Source: Paracoccaceae bacterium (GTDB taxonomy: Bacteria > Pseudomonadota > Alphaproteobacteria > Rhodobacterales > Rhodobacteraceae). From it: 6,301 bases of DNA. The translations under genes and the position numbers were made by a program. The notes beneath the pieces were generated by a model. That model made no database searches and was not told where the DNA came from. It saw nothing but the letters and a program-made list of their open reading frames with translations. Positions 5,326 to 6,301 of this stretch are shown here, piece by piece. The DNA lies in assembly GCA_007121115.1 (NCBI GenBank), contig SKMI01000066.1:1-6301 (forward strand), read 5' to 3'. The stretch's first letter is position 1. Every line of letters starts with the position of its first letter.

Positions 5326-6301
5326 ATGCGCATTGCAATCATCGGTCTGGGCATGGTGGCACTGGCCGACGCGCTGGTGCTGGCGCGCCGCCACAAGGTC
5401 GTGATGACCGGCCCCGCGCCCGACCGCGTGGATGCAGTGAACGCGGGGGCATACCCGCTCAACGACCCGAAGCTTCAGTCCTATCGCGCCGCCCACAAGC
5501 TGGACCTGCGCGCCACGCCGGACACCGGCGCCGCGCTGGAGCGGGCGCAGATGGTGCTGGTCTCGATGCCGCTGCCGTTCGACCCTGCGCGCGGCGGCTG
5601 CGACACCACCGAACTGGAAACCCGCATCGCGCTGGCGCAGCGGATTTGCCCGGCCGCGCCCATCGTCATCCGCTCGGCCGTGCCCATCGGCTTCACCGAG
5701 AAGATGCGCCGCGCCCTGTGCAGCGATGCGATCCTTCCTGTCCCCGATTTCCTGCGCGAAGGGGTCGCACTTGCGGATGCGCTGGCGCCGCGCTTCCTGA
5801 TCGTGGGCGAGCGCGGCCCGCTGGGCACCATGGTCGGGGCGCTGTTCCAGCAGGTCACCGACACCCCCGACCTGCCGCTCCGCCAGACGGGCCCGTCCGA
5901 GGCCGAGGCGGTCAAGCATTTCGCGCAGACCTGGCTGGCCGCGCGAGTCGCCTGTTTCAACGAGCTGGACGGCTATGCGCTGGCGCATGGGCTGAACGCG
6001 CGGCAGGTGATCGACGGCGTATGCCTCGACCCGCGCATCGGCACCTATGCCAGCAACCCGTGTCTCGGCCATGGTGGCAATCGCGTGCCGCGCAGCACCG
6101 GGCATCTGTGCGAGGTGTTCGGCACCGTGCCCGCGCAGGCGGTCTCCAACCTGCCCACCGCCGGGGGCGCGCGCATCGCGCTTCTGGCCTCCGAGGTGGT
6201 GGAGCGCGGCGCACGACGCATCGGCCTCTATCTCCCCGAGGGCGCGGCGACAGGCCTGAACCCGCTGGCCGCGTTGCGCGACCGTCTGACGCAGGCGGGC
6301 G
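5326..6301 (+). CDS. Second, more diverged Ugd-family homologue without catalytic residues (partial, runs off window)
   Basis: ATG 5326 follows AGGAG (5313-5317) at an 8-base spacing and lies 17 bases after the preceding stop. The frame is open to the window end, giving the first 325 residues of about 385 expected. It is plainly a Ugd paralogue: RATPDTGAALERAQMVLVS (62-80), VPIGFTEKMR (119-128), PDFLREG (140-146), LIVGE (162-166), SEAEAVKHFAQTWLAARVACFNELD (191-215) and DPRIG (235-239). It aligns with the upstream protein without gaps through the active-site loop. Key positions are lost: the first nucleotide loop is GLGMVA (7-12, last Gly replaced); the strand-2 end is VMTGPA with no acid; the catalytic Thr is Ala118; the first Glu is Asp141; the Asn is Gln201. 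The active-site loop reads GHGGNRVPRS (248-257), with Arg253 for Cys and Ser257 for Asp. The C-terminal MKxGxDN segment is also absent (LYLPEGAATG). Lys197 and Glu145 remain. Probably a pseudoenzyme or re-purposed scaffold; NAD binding is doubtful. Confidence 0.85.
   Translation, partial: MRIAIIGLGMVALADALVLARRHKVVMTGPAPDRVDAVNAGAYPLNDPKLQSYRAAHKLDLRATPDTGAALERAQMVLVSMPLPFDPARGGCDTTELETRIALAQRICPAAPIVIRSAVPIGFTEKMRRALCSDAILPVPDFLREGVALADALAPRFLIVGERGPLGTMVGALFQQVTDTPDLPLRQTGPSEAEAVKHFAQTWLAARVACFNELDGYALAHGLNARQVIDGVCLDPRIGTYASNPCLGHGGNRVPRSTGHLCEVFGTVPAQAVSNLPTAGGARIALLASEVVERGARRIGLYLPEGAATGLNPLAALRDRLTQAG

Noticed and set aside
4031..5338. Long - strand open frame (435 codons) opposite the first Ugd-like gene
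   Set aside because: It mirrors the codon bias of the sense gene, has no recognisable family segments, and spans the whole sense gene plus flanks.
5095..6105. - strand open frame (336 codons) opposite the end of the first and most of the second Ugd-like gene
   Set aside because: The + strand in this stretch matches Ugd family segments throughout, while the - strand product is low-complexity and Arg/Gly/Ala-rich.

Overview
The window is GC-rich, compact DNA from an alphaproteobacterium. Gene content and order, especially a small universal stress protein directly before a BCCT transporter, suggest Rhodobacterales (Rhodobacter/Roseobacter type). That placement is inferred from protein character and base composition, not from a search. 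All six genes or gene fragments read on the + strand. No tRNA, rRNA, CRISPR array or mobile element is visible.

Layout. (1) Bases 3-74 are the C-terminal tail of an unidentified gene; its stop overlaps csaA by four bases. (2) Bases 71-1388 hold csaA, a tRNA-binding-fold protein/chaperone, and a D-2-hydroxyacid dehydrogenase of the glyoxylate/hydroxypyruvate reductase type that probably starts at TTG 435. Together with the upstream gene they look like one transcription unit. (3) A 332-base gap with a small dyad precedes the next unit. (4) Bases 1721-3838 hold a single-domain universal stress protein and, 33 bases later, a 556-residue BCCT transporter. The transporter keeps the full aromatic box and the Na+-type glycine motif of glycine-betaine carriers. 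A clear intrinsic terminator (3868-3899) closes this unit. (5) A second gap (about 240 bases after the terminator) carries a perfect 13-base dyad and a weak candidate promoter. (6) From 4142 to the window edge are two tandem, co-directional homologues of UDP-glucose 6-dehydrogenase (Ugd), 17 bases apart; the second is cut off by the window end.

The main discovery is in region 6. Both Ugd homologues keep the family scaffold and align with each other without gaps through the active-site region, but both lack the catalytic cysteine. The first has Gly253 there and the second Arg253. Each also has further substitutions at other catalytic positions, and the two sets differ. The second has in addition a degraded NAD-binding loop. 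Both frames are open, with good ribosome binding sites and in-frame conserved segments, so they look like maintained proteins with an altered or non-catalytic role rather than decaying pseudogenes. A tandem pair of Ugd-derived pseudoenzymes, or re-purposed nucleotide-sugar enzymes, is worth following up together with the genes beyond 6301.
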